A DNA stretch of 64,000 nt from Sulfitobacter sabulilitoris. GTDB taxonomy: Bacteria; Pseudomonadota; Alphaproteobacteria; Rhodobacterales; Rhodobacteraceae. Position numbers and translations under genes: made by a program. The notes below the pieces were generated by a model, which worked only from the letters and a program-made list of their open reading frames with translations, ran no database searches and was not told the origin of the DNA. This document shows, in pieces, positions 46,463 through 55,519 of the stretch. The first letter of the stretch is position 1. Each line of letters starts with the position of its first letter. The DNA lies in the NCBI RefSeq assembly GCF_005887615.1, contig NZ_VANS01000001.1, positions 1,041,415-1,105,414 on the forward strand, read 5' to 3'.

Positions 46463-47470
46463 ATGAAAACACCTTTGATCGACCCTTTCGCACGCGCCAT
46501 CACCTACCTGCGCGTGTCCGTCACCGACCGGTGCGATTTCCGCTGCGTCTATTGCATGTCGGAAAACATGACCTTTCTGCCCAAAAAAGAGCTTCTGACG
46601 CTGGAGGAGCTGGACCGCCTGTGCTCCACCTTCGTGGGGCTGGGCGTGGAAAAGCTGCGCATCACCGGGGGCGAGCCGCTCGTGCGCAAGGGAATCATGC
46701 AGTTTTTCCAGAACATGTCGCGCCATCTGGACGCGGGCACGCTCAAGGAACTGACTCTGACCACCAACGGCAGCCAGCTCGAGCGCTATGCCGCCGATCT
46801 GTATTCCGCGGGCGTGCGCCGGGTCAACGTGTCGCTGGACACGTTGGACGAGGGCAAATTCGCCGACATCACGCGCTGGGGCCGCCTGCCCCAGGTGCTG
46901 CGCGGGATCGACGCAGCCCAGGCTGCGGGCCTGCGGGTCAAGATCAACGCCGTGGCGCTCAAGGGTTTCAACGAGGACGAATTGCCCGCGATCACCGCAT
47001 GGTGCGCCAGCCGCGATATCGACCTGACGTGGATCGAGGTGATGCCGATGGGCGACATCGGCAACGAGGACCGGCTGGGCCAGTACTGGTCCCTGAAGGA
47101 CGTGCGCGCCAAATATGCCGAGCATTACACCGTTACCGATCTGGCCGAGCGCACGGGCGGGCCCGCCCGCTATGTCCGGCTGGAGGAGACGGGCCAGAAG
47201 ATCGGCTTCATCACGCCGCTGAGCCATAATTTCTGCGAAAGCTGCAACCGCGTCCGCGTGACGTGCACCGGCGAAATCTACCTCTGCCTGGGGCAGGAGG
47301 ACAACGCAGACCTGCGCGCCCCGCTGCGCGCCCACCCGGATGACGATCGCCCGCTCGAAGACGCCATTCGCGCCGCGATCGACCTCAAGCCCAAGGGCCA
47401 TGATTTCGACTATTCCCGCCAAACCCTGGATGGGCAGATGCCGCGCCACATGAGCCACACCGGCGGCTGA
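46463..47470 (+). CDS. moaA: GTP 3',8-cyclase (molybdenum cofactor synthesis)
   Basis: MoaA is a radical-SAM enzyme that starts molybdopterin synthesis from GTP. The 335-residue protein has the SAM-cluster motif [21 protein letters not shown], and the second cluster ligands [22 protein letters not shown]. It ends in the Gly-Gly tail (SHTGG) needed for activity with MoaC. The start at 46463 matches relatives; the long upstream frame overlaps the lipoprotein on the other strand. No other moa gene is near. Confidence 0.96.
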   Translation: MKTPLIDPFARAITYLRVSVTDRCDFRCVYCMSENMTFLPKKELLTLEELDRLCSTFVGLGVEKLRITGGEPLVRKGIMQFFQNMSRHLDAGTLKELTLTTNGSQLERYAADLYSAGVRRVNVSLDTLDEGKFADITRWGRLPQVLRGIDAAQAAGLRVKINAVALKGFNEDELPAITAWCASRDIDLTWIEVMPMGDIGNEDRLGQYWSLKDVRAKYAEHYTVTDLAERTGGPARYVRLEETGQKIGFITPLSHNFCESCNRVRVTCTGEIYLCLGQEDNADLRAPLRAHPDDDRPLEDAIRAAIDLKPKGHDFDYSRQTLDGQMPRHMSHTGG

Positions 47471-47481
47471 GCGGGTCGGGC

Positions 47482-48771
47482 ATGGGCGCGCCATTCCTCT
47501 ACCGGGCCTATGTCGCGGCCACCACCGCGCTGGTCCCTTTGGCGGCCTATCTGGAGACGACCAAGCTGCGCCGCGCCGGCCTGCCCGCGCACCGCGCGCA
47601 TGAAAAGCTGGGCCATGCCACCGAGGACCGCCGCGGCACGGGGCCGCTCGTGTGGTTCCACGCCGCCTCCGTGGGGGAAAGCCTGTCGGTCCTGGCGCTG
47701 ATTTCGCGGATGGGCGTGGCGCTGCCGCAGGCGCGGTTTCTGATCACCTCGGGCACCGCGACCTCGGCGCAGCTGATCGCGGCGCGGATGCCACCCAACT
47801 GCGTGCACCAGTTTGCGCCGCTCGATGCCGCGGGGCCGGTCACGCGATTTCTCGATCACTGGCGCCCCGATGCCGCGGTGTTCGTCGAAAGCGAGCTTTG
47901 GCCGCAGATGCTGGTGCGCACCCGCGCGCGCGGCGCGCATCTGGCACTGGTCAACGCGCGGCTCTCCGCGAAATCGCGGGCGGCCTGGGCCAAGCGCCCC
48001 AGGACGGCCGCCTATGTCCTCGGGGTCTTCGACCTGATCCTGACGCAAAACGATGCGATGGCGCAGGCGATGGTCGATCTGAATGCCCCTGCCGACCGGG
48101 TGGCGCGTGGCTTCAACCTCAAGTCATTGTCGGACCCCCTGCCCGTTGATCCCGACGCGGTGGCCAAGTCGCGCAAGACCCTGGGCCACCGCCCGGTCTG
48201 GGTCGCGTCGTCCACTCATCCGGGCGAGGAGAAGGACGTGCTGGAAGCGCACAGGAGCCTGCTTGGCACCCATCCCGATCTATGCCTGATCCTTGCCCCC
48301 AGGCACCCCGAGCGCGGCGACGAGGTCGAAGCGCTGATTGCGCAGAGCGGCCTGAGTCATACCCGCCGCAGCACGGGCGGCGCGCCCACGCAAGCGGTGT
48401 ACCTTGCCGATACGCTGGGCGAACTGGGCCTTTGGTACGCGCTGGCGCCCTTCGTGTTCCTGGGCGGATCGCTGCGGCCCATCGGCGGGCACAACCCGTT
48501 CGAGGTCACGCAATCGGGCGCTGCGGTACTGTCGGGCACGCATGTGACGAATTTCGCGGAAACCTTTGCCGCGATGGAAGAGGCCGGGGCGGCGCGGATG
48601 GTCGCCGACGGGCCCGACCTGGCGCGATTGGCTACGGCCTGGCTGACCGACGATGCCGCGCTGGCCCGCGCCCGTCGCGCCGCGCGGGATTTCACCCGCG
48701 CCCGGACCGGCCAGTTGGATGGCATCGCCGCACGTCTGATCAAGGCGCTGGATCTGGAGCAGGCCGCATGA
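47482..48771 (+). CDS. waaA: 3-deoxy-D-manno-octulosonic acid transferase
   Basis: This GT-B enzyme adds Kdo to lipid A at the inner membrane. The 429-residue protein has an N-terminal membrane anchor (YVAATTALVPLAAYLET) and VWFHAASVGESLSVLAL. The family hallmark FVESELWPQML and the donor-site regions STHPGEEKDVL and GGSLRPIGGHNPFE follow. It lies 11 bases after moaA and overlaps the next glycosyltransferase by four bases, so these two are probably a small LPS-core operon. Confidence 0.95.
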   Translation: MGAPFLYRAYVAATTALVPLAAYLETTKLRRAGLPAHRAHEKLGHATEDRRGTGPLVWFHAASVGESLSVLALISRMGVALPQARFLITSGTATSAQLIAARMPPNCVHQFAPLDAAGPVTRFLDHWRPDAAVFVESELWPQMLVRTRARGAHLALVNARLSAKSRAAWAKRPRTAAYVLGVFDLILTQNDAMAQAMVDLNAPADRVARGFNLKSLSDPLPVDPDAVAKSRKTLGHRPVWVASSTHPGEEKDVLEAHRSLLGTHPDLCLILAPRHPERGDEVEALIAQSGLSHTRRSTGGAPTQAVYLADTLGELGLWYALAPFVFLGGSLRPIGGHNPFEVTQSGAAVLSGTHVTNFAETFAAMEEAGAARMVADGPDLARLATAWLTDDAALARARRAARDFTRARTGQLDGIAARLIKALDLEQAA

Positions 48772-49829
48772 CCGCCCGGACGCCTGGTGGAATCGAGGTC
48801 ATCGCACCGAATTTCAAACGTCGCCTGTCGGGCGTCACCGCCACGGTGGTGCGCCTTGTGCCGTTGCAGGCGCGCGAGATCGGCATCGTGGCCACCGGCC
48901 CGGTGATCCCGCCGCATGTGCCGCAAATTCCGTTGTCGCACCTGCTGACCCTGCCGCGGCGGGGCCCCGCCCCCGGCGGCTGGCGGGTCTGGCACGCGCG
49001 CCGCAACGTCGAGATGATCGGCGGGCTGGCGCTGCGCTATCTGCTGGGCAAACGGCTGAAACTGCTCTTCACCTCCGCTTCGCAGCGCGCGCAGACCGGT
49101 CTGACGCGCTGGCTGATCCGGCGCATGGACGCGGTTGTGGCCACCTCGGACAAGACGGCGGCCTATCTTGAGGTGCCCGCCCGCGTGATCATGCACGGCA
49201 TCGATACCGAAGGGTTCTCGCCCAGCCCCGATCGGGCGGGCCTGCGCGACGCGCTGGGGCTGCCCGCGCAGGGGGCGATCCTGGGCTGCTACGGGCGGCT
49301 GCGCCCGTCGAAGGGCACCGATCTCTATGTCGAGGCGATGATCGAGGTGCTGCGCGCCCATCCGCAGGCGACGGCCCTTGTCATGGGGCGCGCGGTCGAA
49401 AAATTCCAGGATTTCGAGGCGGAGCTGCGCAAGACCGTGGCGCAGGCCGGGATGCAGGACCGCATCCGCTTTTTGCCCGAGGTGCCGACGCAGGACATGG
49501 CGGATTGGTACAGGGTGCTGGACCTTTACGTGGCGCCGCAACGCTGGGAGGGCTTCGGCCTGACCCCGATCGAGGCGATGGCCTGCGGCGTGCCGGTGAT
49601 CGCCACCCGCGTCGGCGCGTTCGATGCGCTGGTATCCGACGGCGAGACGGGGCGTCTGGTCGATCCGGGCGATGCGGCGGCCCTGGCCGGGGCAACGGCA
49701 GAGGCGCTGGCTGATCCCGCGAGGCTGTCGGCGTGGTCGGCCGCCGCACGTCGTCGCGCGACGGACAGCTTTTCGATCGAAGGGGAAGCGGCGGCGCTGG
49801 TGACGCTCTACCGCGAGCTTCTGGCGTGA
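48768..49829 (+). CDS. Glycosyltransferase family 4 protein, LPS core type
   Basis: The 353-residue GT-B transferase starts at the ATG that overlaps the waaA stop (ATGA). Motifs: VIAPNFKRRLSGVTATVVRL, MDAVVATSDKTAAYL, GCYGRLRPSKGTDLYVEAM and the donor-binding APQRWEGFGLTPIEAMACGVPVIATRVGAF. The pattern is like alphaproteobacterial mannosyl-/glycosyltransferases of the LPS inner core (LpcC/LpsB type), and the waaA neighbour supports this. The sugar is not proven. Confidence 0.9.
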   Translation: MTARTPGGIEVIAPNFKRRLSGVTATVVRLVPLQAREIGIVATGPVIPPHVPQIPLSHLLTLPRRGPAPGGWRVWHARRNVEMIGGLALRYLLGKRLKLLFTSASQRAQTGLTRWLIRRMDAVVATSDKTAAYLEVPARVIMHGIDTEGFSPSPDRAGLRDALGLPAQGAILGCYGRLRPSKGTDLYVEAMIEVLRAHPQATALVMGRAVEKFQDFEAELRKTVAQAGMQDRIRFLPEVPTQDMADWYRVLDLYVAPQRWEGFGLTPIEAMACGVPVIATRVGAFDALVSDGETGRLVDPGDAAALAGATAEALADPARLSAWSAAARRRATDSFSIEGEAAALVTLYRELLA

Positions 49830-49831
49830 AA

Positions 49832-49862
49832 GATCCGGGCGGGGACCTGTCCCGCCCGGATC
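49832..49862. terminator. Bidirectional terminator-like hairpin
   Basis: GATCCGGGCGGG (49832-49843) pairs perfectly with CCCGCCCGGATC (49851-49862) over a seven-base loop, between convergent genes. There is no real T tract on the plus side and only TTTC on the minus side. Confidence 0.65.
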
Positions 49863-49868
49863 CAAACA

Positions 49869-51032
49869 TCACGCCGCCGGCATACGTTGTTCGACGATTT
49901 CGGCCCACCAGCTGCATCCCGCCGGGATCGCATCGTCGTTGAAGTTGTACATCGGGTGATGCACCATCGCCGTGTCGCCGTTGCCCACCAGGATATAGGC
50001 GCCGGGGCGTTCCTCGAGCATGAAGGCGAAGTCTTCTCCGCCCATCACCAGGGGCGCCTCGTCGCACTGACCGGTCACGCTGGTCGCCACCTTGGCGGCG
50101 AATTCCGTCTGCTCGTCATGGTTGACCATCACAGGATAGTTGCGGTGATACACCAGCTTGATCCTGGCGCCAAAGGTCGCCGCAATACCGTCACAGATCT
50201 CGTTCAGGCGCTTTTCCGCCAGATCGCGCATCTCGGCGGACATGGTGCGCACGGTGCCCATCAGCGACACGCGCTGCGGGATGACGTTGAAGGCCTTGGA
50301 CGAGGTCTCGAACGAGGTGATCGACACCACGATCTGCTCCACCGGATCGGCGTTCCGACTGGCGATGGTCTGGGCCGCCAGAACAAGCTGGCTGGCGACC
50401 ACGGTGCTGTCGATGGTCTCATGCGGCTTTGCGGCATGCCCGCCAAGGCCTTCGACCTCGATTTCCAGCAGGTCGGTGGCGGCAAAGAACGCGCCGGGAC
50501 GGATGGCAAAGCTGCCCGTGGGGCGGCCCGGCCAGTTGTGCATGCCGTACACCTCCTGGATGCCCCAGCGCTCCATCATGCCGTCGTTGCACATCTCGCG
50601 GCCACCACCGCCGCCCTCTTCGGCGGGTTGAAAGATCACCACAACGGTGCCGTCGAAATTGCGCGTCTCGGCCAGGTATTTCGCCGCGCCCAGCAGCATT
50701 GCGGTATGCCCGTCATGGCCGCAGGCATGCATCGCGCCATCGGTTTTCGATGCGTATTCCACCCCGGTCTGCTCGTGAATCGGCAGCGCATCCATATCCG
50801 CGCGCAGGCCGATCACCTTGCCCGACGCGTCGGACTTGCCCTTGATCACCCCCACGACGCCGGTGCGTCCGATGCCCTCGACCACCTCTTCGCAGCCGAA
50901 TTCCCGCAGCTTGTCGGCCACCATCGCCGATGTGCGGTGCGTCTCGAACAGGATTTCGGGGTTTTCATGGATGTCGCGGCGCCATGCGGTGATTTCGTCG
51001 TGCAGTTCGGCAAATCGATTTTTGACGGGCAT
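49869..51032 (-). CDS. M20-family amidohydrolase (first of a tandem pair)
   Basis: The 387-residue zinc hydrolase of the M20D/aminoacylase-hippuricase type has the metal-binding MHACGHDGHTAMLLGAAKYL, the acid/metal motif EEGGGGGREM, and GGHAAKPHETIDS in the dimerisation domain. Such enzymes deacylate N-acyl or N-aryl amino acids. It is the last gene of the leftward operon and closely resembles the neighbour at 51065-52231, even sharing the start MPVKNRFAE, which points to tandem duplication. The exact substrate is unknown. Confidence 0.93.
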   Translation of the reverse strand: MPVKNRFAELHDEITAWRRDIHENPEILFETHRTSAMVADKLREFGCEEVVEGIGRTGVVGVIKGKSDASGKVIGLRADMDALPIHEQTGVEYASKTDGAMHACGHDGHTAMLLGAAKYLAETRNFDGTVVVIFQPAEEGGGGGREMCNDGMMERWGIQEVYGMHNWPGRPTGSFAIRPGAFFAATDLLEIEVEGLGGHAAKPHETIDSTVVASQLVLAAQTIASRNADPVEQIVVSITSFETSSKAFNVIPQRVSLMGTVRTMSAEMRDLAEKRLNEICDGIAATFGARIKLVYHRNYPVMVNHDEQTEFAAKVATSVTGQCDEAPLVMGGEDFAFMLEERPGAYILVGNGDTAMVHHPMYNFNDDAIPAGCSWWAEIVEQRMPAA

Positions 51033-51064
51033 TTCAGTCTCCTTCGTGGGTCATTCCGGGCCAT

Positions 51065-52231
51065 TCAGGCCACGGGCATGCGGCTCTCTACCATCTCGGC
51101 GAACCAACTGCACCCCGCCGGGATGGATGCGTCGTCAAATACGTACTCCGGATGGTGCACGGTGGGCCCGTCGCCGTTGCCCAGCATGATATAGGCGCCG
51201 GGCCGCGCGTTGAGCATGAAGGCGAAATCCTCGGCCGCCATGATGGGGGGCGTATCGGTGATGACGCTGCCCGCCACGCGTGCGGCGGCCGCGGCGGCGT
51301 AGTCGGTATGCTCGGCGTGATTGACGGTCACCGGATAACCAAGCTGATAATCGATCCGCGCCGTGCAGCCATGCGCCTGCGCGGTGGCGGTGACGATCTC
51401 CTCCAGCCGCGTCCGGACAAAGCTGCGCACCTCGGGGTCGAGGGTGCGCACGGTGCCGCGCATCCGGCACGTCTGCGGAATGACGTTATGCGCCTCGGTG
51501 TCCGAATGCAGCGCACAGACCGACACCACAACGTTCTTGAGCGGATCGACCCAGCGGCTGGCGATGGATTGCAGCCCGATCAGCACATGCGCGGCGGCAA
51601 GGTTGGGATCCACGGCCTCGTGCGGGGCGGCGGCGTGACCGCCCTTGCCTGTCACCGTGATCTCGAACTCGTCCGCGCTGGCCAGCAGGGCGCCGGGGCG
51701 GATCGCGAATTCCCCCGGTGTCAGCCCGGGCATGTTGTGCATGCCGTAAACCTCCTGCACGCCCCAGCGGTCCATCACGCCTTCCTGGACCATCACGCGG
51801 CCGCCGCCGCCGCCCTCTTCGGCGGGTTGGAACAGCAGCACGACGGTGCCGTCGAAATTGCGCGTCTCCGCCAGGTACTGCGCCGCGCCCAGCAGGATGG
51901 CGGTGTGCCCGTCATGGCCGCAGGCGTGCATCTTGCCCGGATGGACGGAGGCATAGTCGAGCCCGGTCGCCTCGGCGATGGGCAGCGCGTCCATATCCGC
52001 GCGCAGGCCGATCACACGGCCCTTGGTGTCGGTCCGGCCCTTGATGACGGCGACGATCCCCGTTTCGGCCACGCCGGTGGTGATCTCGTCCACGCCGAAC
52101 TCCGCCAGCCGCTCGGCGACAAAGGCGGCGGTCTGCGGCAGGTCGAACTGCAATTCGGGAATGGTGTGAAGGTGATGCCGCCATGCGGTGATCTGGGCGT
52201 GGGTTTCGGCAAAGCGGTTCTTGACGGGCAT
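51065..52231 (-). CDS. M20-family amidohydrolase (second of a tandem pair)
   Basis: The 388-residue paralogue of the preceding enzyme shares its start MPVKNRFAE, MHACGHDGHTAILLGAAQYL, EEGGGGGRVM and GGHAAAPHEAVDP. Substitutions outside the metal site are frequent, so the pair has probably diverged in substrate. It lies 23 bases after the FAD oxidoreductase and 32 bases before its copy. Both would hydrolyse N-acylated amino acids or similar amides after import by the adjacent ABC system; that use is inferred from context. Confidence 0.93.
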   Translation of the reverse strand: MPVKNRFAETHAQITAWRHHLHTIPELQFDLPQTAAFVAERLAEFGVDEITTGVAETGIVAVIKGRTDTKGRVIGLRADMDALPIAEATGLDYASVHPGKMHACGHDGHTAILLGAAQYLAETRNFDGTVVLLFQPAEEGGGGGRVMVQEGVMDRWGVQEVYGMHNMPGLTPGEFAIRPGALLASADEFEITVTGKGGHAAAPHEAVDPNLAAAHVLIGLQSIASRWVDPLKNVVVSVCALHSDTEAHNVIPQTCRMRGTVRTLDPEVRSFVRTRLEEIVTATAQAHGCTARIDYQLGYPVTVNHAEHTDYAAAAAARVAGSVITDTPPIMAAEDFAFMLNARPGAYIMLGNGDGPTVHHPEYVFDDASIPAGCSWFAEMVESRMPVA

Positions 52232-52254
52232 GAGAATCTCCTTGGGATACGGGA

Positions 52255-53601
52255 TCAGACGGATGGACCGATCCGCATGGGGCTGCCATCGGCAAAACGC
52301 GACAGGCGGAACCGCGTCAGATCATGGCCCACATCGCCGCCCGTGGCCAGCGCCGCCAGCACCCGCCCCATGCCGGGGCCAATGCCGAACCCGTGGCCGC
52401 TCATTCCGGTGCCGACCGTCAGGCCCGGCAGATCGGCGACGCGGTCAACCACCGGCACCACGTCGGGCATGGTGTCGATCATCCCCGCCCATGCGGATTT
52501 CAGCCGCACCTCGCCCAACTGCGGGAACAGCGCCGCGAACTCCCGCACCAGCGCGCGCAGCTTGGCGGCGTTGGGTTTCGGGTCGAGCACGCGCATCGCC
52601 TCGAAGGGGCTTGGTGCGTCGGCGGACCACCGGCGCGGGGTGGACCACGCGTCGGGAAACCCCTTGGGGGCAAACGGCAGAAACCGGGTGCCAAGGGGGT
52701 CGGCCCGCATCTGGGCCAGGAATTTCGGCAAGGAACGAAACGCATCGGGGCCGACAAACAATTCGTGAAATCCCCCGGCCGCCAGCGAATAGCCGCCATC
52801 GGTGCGGGGGCGAAAGGCGATGCGGTGATCCGTGGCGCCACCGGGATAGACCACCGGCAAGGGATCGGTCGCCGCCACCGTGGCGCGCACCGACAGTTGC
52901 GGCAGCGCGACGCCGTGATTGCGCAGGAACAGCGCCGACCACGCGCCACCCGCCAGCACCACCTCGGGCGCCGCGATCCGGCCCGCTTCGGTGATCACGC
53001 CCGCAACGCGGCCCGCATGCAAGTCAAGACAGCGCACCGCGCAGTGCTCGACGATCTGCACGCCCTCGCGCGCGGCGATCCCCGCCAGCGCCGGCACCGC
53101 GACCCATGGCTCGGCCCGCATGTCCGAGGCGGTATAGAGCGCACCCTTGTAGCGGCGCGCCATTCCGGGGATCAGATCGGCGGTCTGCGCGGGGCTCAGG
53201 ATCCGGCTGTCCACCTCGTTGGCGCGCGCATGAGGCAGCCATGCCTCGTAGCCCGCCAGATCCTTGTCGGTGTCCGCAAGATAGGTGACGCCCCCCTGCG
53301 TGAGACCGATATCGACGTTGGTCGCACCCGCCAGATCGCGCCACAGGCGGTTCGCCTCGGCCATGATGGGCAATTCGTCGGGGTCGCGACCCTGCTGGCG
53401 GATCCAGCCCCAGTTGCGGCTGGATTGTTCACCCGCGATGCGGCCCTTTTCCAGCAGCACGACCCGGTGCCCTGCCCGCGCCGCGTAGATGGCGGTGCAG
53501 ACGCCGATCACCCCGCCGCCGATGACCACGAGATCGGCCGCGCGCCGTGGCGGCCCCGGATAGGTCACCGGGCCGGCGGCGGAAATCGGAAACTGCGTCA
53601 T
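52255..53601 (-). CDS. FAD-dependent oxidoreductase, DAO family
   Basis: The 448-residue protein has the FAD dinucleotide motif VVIGGGVIGVCTAIYAARAGHRVVLLEKGRIAGEQSSRNWGWIRQQ and the C-terminal GTGMSGHGFGIGPGMGRVLA, typical of DAO-type amine/amino-acid oxidases and dehydrogenases. The SSRNWGW stretch resembles enzymes acting on D-amino acids, opines or secondary amines. It is set between ArgE and the amidohydrolases in one operon, so the oxidation of a released amine or amino acid is plausible. Product and electron acceptor are unknown. Confidence 0.9.
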   Translation of the reverse strand: MTQFPISAAGPVTYPGPPRRAADLVVIGGGVIGVCTAIYAARAGHRVVLLEKGRIAGEQSSRNWGWIRQQGRDPDELPIMAEANRLWRDLAGATNVDIGLTQGGVTYLADTDKDLAGYEAWLPHARANEVDSRILSPAQTADLIPGMARRYKGALYTASDMRAEPWVAVPALAGIAAREGVQIVEHCAVRCLDLHAGRVAGVITEAGRIAAPEVVLAGGAWSALFLRNHGVALPQLSVRATVAATDPLPVVYPGGATDHRIAFRPRTDGGYSLAAGGFHELFVGPDAFRSLPKFLAQMRADPLGTRFLPFAPKGFPDAWSTPRRWSADAPSPFEAMRVLDPKPNAAKLRALVREFAALFPQLGEVRLKSAWAGMIDTMPDVVPVVDRVADLPGLTVGTGMSGHGFGIGPGMGRVLAALATGGDVGHDLTRFRLSRFADGSPMRIGPSV

Positions 53602-53641
53602 CGCCGGCGCAGGCGTCGTGCGGGGGCGCGGCGGGCCGGCA

Positions 53642-54805
53642 TCAGCCCTGCAACCGCTCGATCAGCCGCCGCATGAAGGCGTGCCCCGCCTCGAATTCGG
53701 ACTTGTCGATATACTCGTTCGGCTGATGCGCCTGCTCGATGCTGCCCGGGCCGCAGATCACGGCGGAATAGCCCGCCTCCTGGAACTGACCCGCCTCGGT
53801 GCCGTAGCTGACCACGTGGCCCGCGTTGTCGCCCGTCAGCATCCTGACCATTGTTTCCGCCTCGCCCTCCGCCTCGGGTTTGAGGCCCGGCACGTCGAAG
53901 CGGCGCGTGACCTCGATCGAGGTCTCGGGCACCACGGCTTGCATCAGCGCCTCGATCTCGGCCGCCTTTGCACGATAGGCGGCTTCCCACTGCGCCTTGT
54001 CCTCGCCGGGCACGACCCGGAAATCCATCGCAAAGCGGCAATCCTTGGCGGTGATGTTATGCGCTGTGCCGCCGTCGATCATGCCGACGTGGCAGGTGGT
54101 GAAGGGCGGGACGAACATCGCGGCCGTGTCGCTGGGCGTGGCGGCCATGTTGGCGGCGTTCATGTCGTTGGCCCAGTCGATCAGCTTGGCGCCATACATG
54201 ATCGCGTTGACGCCGGTATGCAAAAGCGAGGAATGGACCTCGAAGCCCTTGATATGCGTGTTGAACCCGGTGCCGCCCTTGTGCCCCGTCACCGCCTTCA
54301 TCAGCGACGGCTCGCCCACGATGACCATCGAGCCCTTGGGCAAGACGGGCTGCATCGCCTCGATCATCGGCGGCGCCCCGGTGCAGCCGACCTCCTCGTC
54401 GAAACTCAGCGCGATCTGCAAGGGGCGCCTGATCCCTGCGTGATGCGCCTCGACCAGTGCCCAGATCGCCAGCGCGTCGAACCCCTTCATGTCGCAGGTG
54501 CCGCGCCCGAAATACCTGCCGTCGCGCTCGACCACCTCGAAAGGGTCGGTATCCCATGGCTGGCCATCGACCGGCACCACATCCGTGTGCCCAGACAGCA
54601 CCACGGCCCCTTTCTCCCACGGGCCGACGTGGGCAAACAGTGCATGTTTGGGCTGCTCGGGGTCGATGTAGCGGTGGCTTTCGATGCCGTGGCCCGCCAG
54701 ATAATCCGCCACCCAGTCGATCAACGGGATGTTGGTATCGCGGCTAACAGTGGGAAAGCCGACCAGCTTGGTCATAAGCTCCAGCGGCGTCATGCGGTCG
54801 GTCAT
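53642..54805 (-). CDS. argE: ArgE-like N-acyl amino acid deacylase
   Basis: The 387-residue M20A metallopeptidase has VLSGHTDVVPVDGQPWDTDPF, GRGTCDMKGFDALAIWALVEAH, FDEEVGCTGAPPMIEAM and EAGQFQEAGYSAVICGPGS, as in acetylornithine deacetylase ArgE. A biosynthetic ArgE is usually elsewhere in such genomes and Rhodobacterales often recycle acetyl groups with ArgJ. With catabolic neighbours this copy may act on another N-acyl amino acid. The start overlaps the SDR stop by four bases. Confidence 0.88.
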   Translation of the reverse strand: MTDRMTPLELMTKLVGFPTVSRDTNIPLIDWVADYLAGHGIESHRYIDPEQPKHALFAHVGPWEKGAVVLSGHTDVVPVDGQPWDTDPFEVVERDGRYFGRGTCDMKGFDALAIWALVEAHHAGIRRPLQIALSFDEEVGCTGAPPMIEAMQPVLPKGSMVIVGEPSLMKAVTGHKGGTGFNTHIKGFEVHSSLLHTGVNAIMYGAKLIDWANDMNAANMAATPSDTAAMFVPPFTTCHVGMIDGGTAHNITAKDCRFAMDFRVVPGEDKAQWEAAYRAKAAEIEALMQAVVPETSIEVTRRFDVPGLKPEAEGEAETMVRMLTGDNAGHVVSYGTEAGQFQEAGYSAVICGPGSIEQAHQPNEYIDKSEFEAGHAFMRRLIERLQG

Positions 54806-55512
54806 AATCTGTATCCTCCTGATACGGTCAGCACTTCGCCGGTCACACAGGCGGACTGTTCGCCCGCCAGATAGCGCACTGCGGCGGCAATGTCATCGGG
54901 GGTCGCAAGACGCCCCAGCGCGGTCAGATCGACAAAGGCCTGCGTCAGCGCCGCATCGCGGGGGTCTTCGGGTCTGTTGACCGCACCGGGGGCCACGGCA
55001 TTCACGCGGATGCCGCGCGGGCCTAGCTCCTTGGCCATGGCGCGGGTCCACAGGTCGAGCGCGGCCTTGCTGGCCCCGTACATCGCCGCCCCCTTGGGCG
55101 GCAGAACGGCGTTGACCGACGAGATGCACACGATCGCGGCCCCTGCGCCCAGATACGGCAGGGCAGCGGACAAAAGGCCGTGCGGCGCGATCACGTTCAC
55201 GTCGAAAATCGCACGATACGCATCCTGGTCGAAGGCATCGACCGGCGATGGCTCCAGCACGCCCGCGTTGTTCACGATCACATCCAGTCTTCCGAACCGG
55301 TCGATCACCGCGGCCATGACCGCTGCCGGGCTGGCCGGATCGCGCAGATCGGCGCGGATGGCCAGGGCACCGTCCGGCAGCCCCTCGGGCGCGCTGTCGA
55401 AACAGGTGATCGCGACGGCGTGGTCGCGCGCGAGGTCGGCCGCAATGGCCCGCCCGATCCCGCGCGCGCCGCCGGTGATCAGGGCAACCCTGCGCGATGC
55501 GGTCGGTGTCAT
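54802..55512 (-). CDS. Short-chain dehydrogenase/reductase
   Basis: The 236-residue SDR has the NAD(P)-binding LITGGARGIGRAIAADLA, DVIVNNAGVLEPSP, the catalytic Ser in CISSVNAVLPPKGAAM and YGASKAALDLW (Tyr, Lys), and ends TVSGGYRL. It is a classical SDR of the 3-oxoacyl-reductase-like group; substrate unknown. The start at 55512 is chosen because the upstream open frame falls in the ATPase gene. It is second in the leftward operon, and lies 7 bases after the ATPase stop. Confidence 0.9.
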   Translation of the reverse strand: MTPTASRRVALITGGARGIGRAIAADLARDHAVAITCFDSAPEGLPDGALAIRADLRDPASPAAVMAAVIDRFGRLDVIVNNAGVLEPSPVDAFDQDAYRAIFDVNVIAPHGLLSAALPYLGAGAAIVCISSVNAVLPPKGAAMYGASKAALDLWTRAMAKELGPRGIRVNAVAPGAVNRPEDPRDAALTQAFVDLTALGRLATPDDIAAAVRYLAGEQSACVTGEVLTVSGGYRL

Positions 55513-55519
55513 CGGGCCC

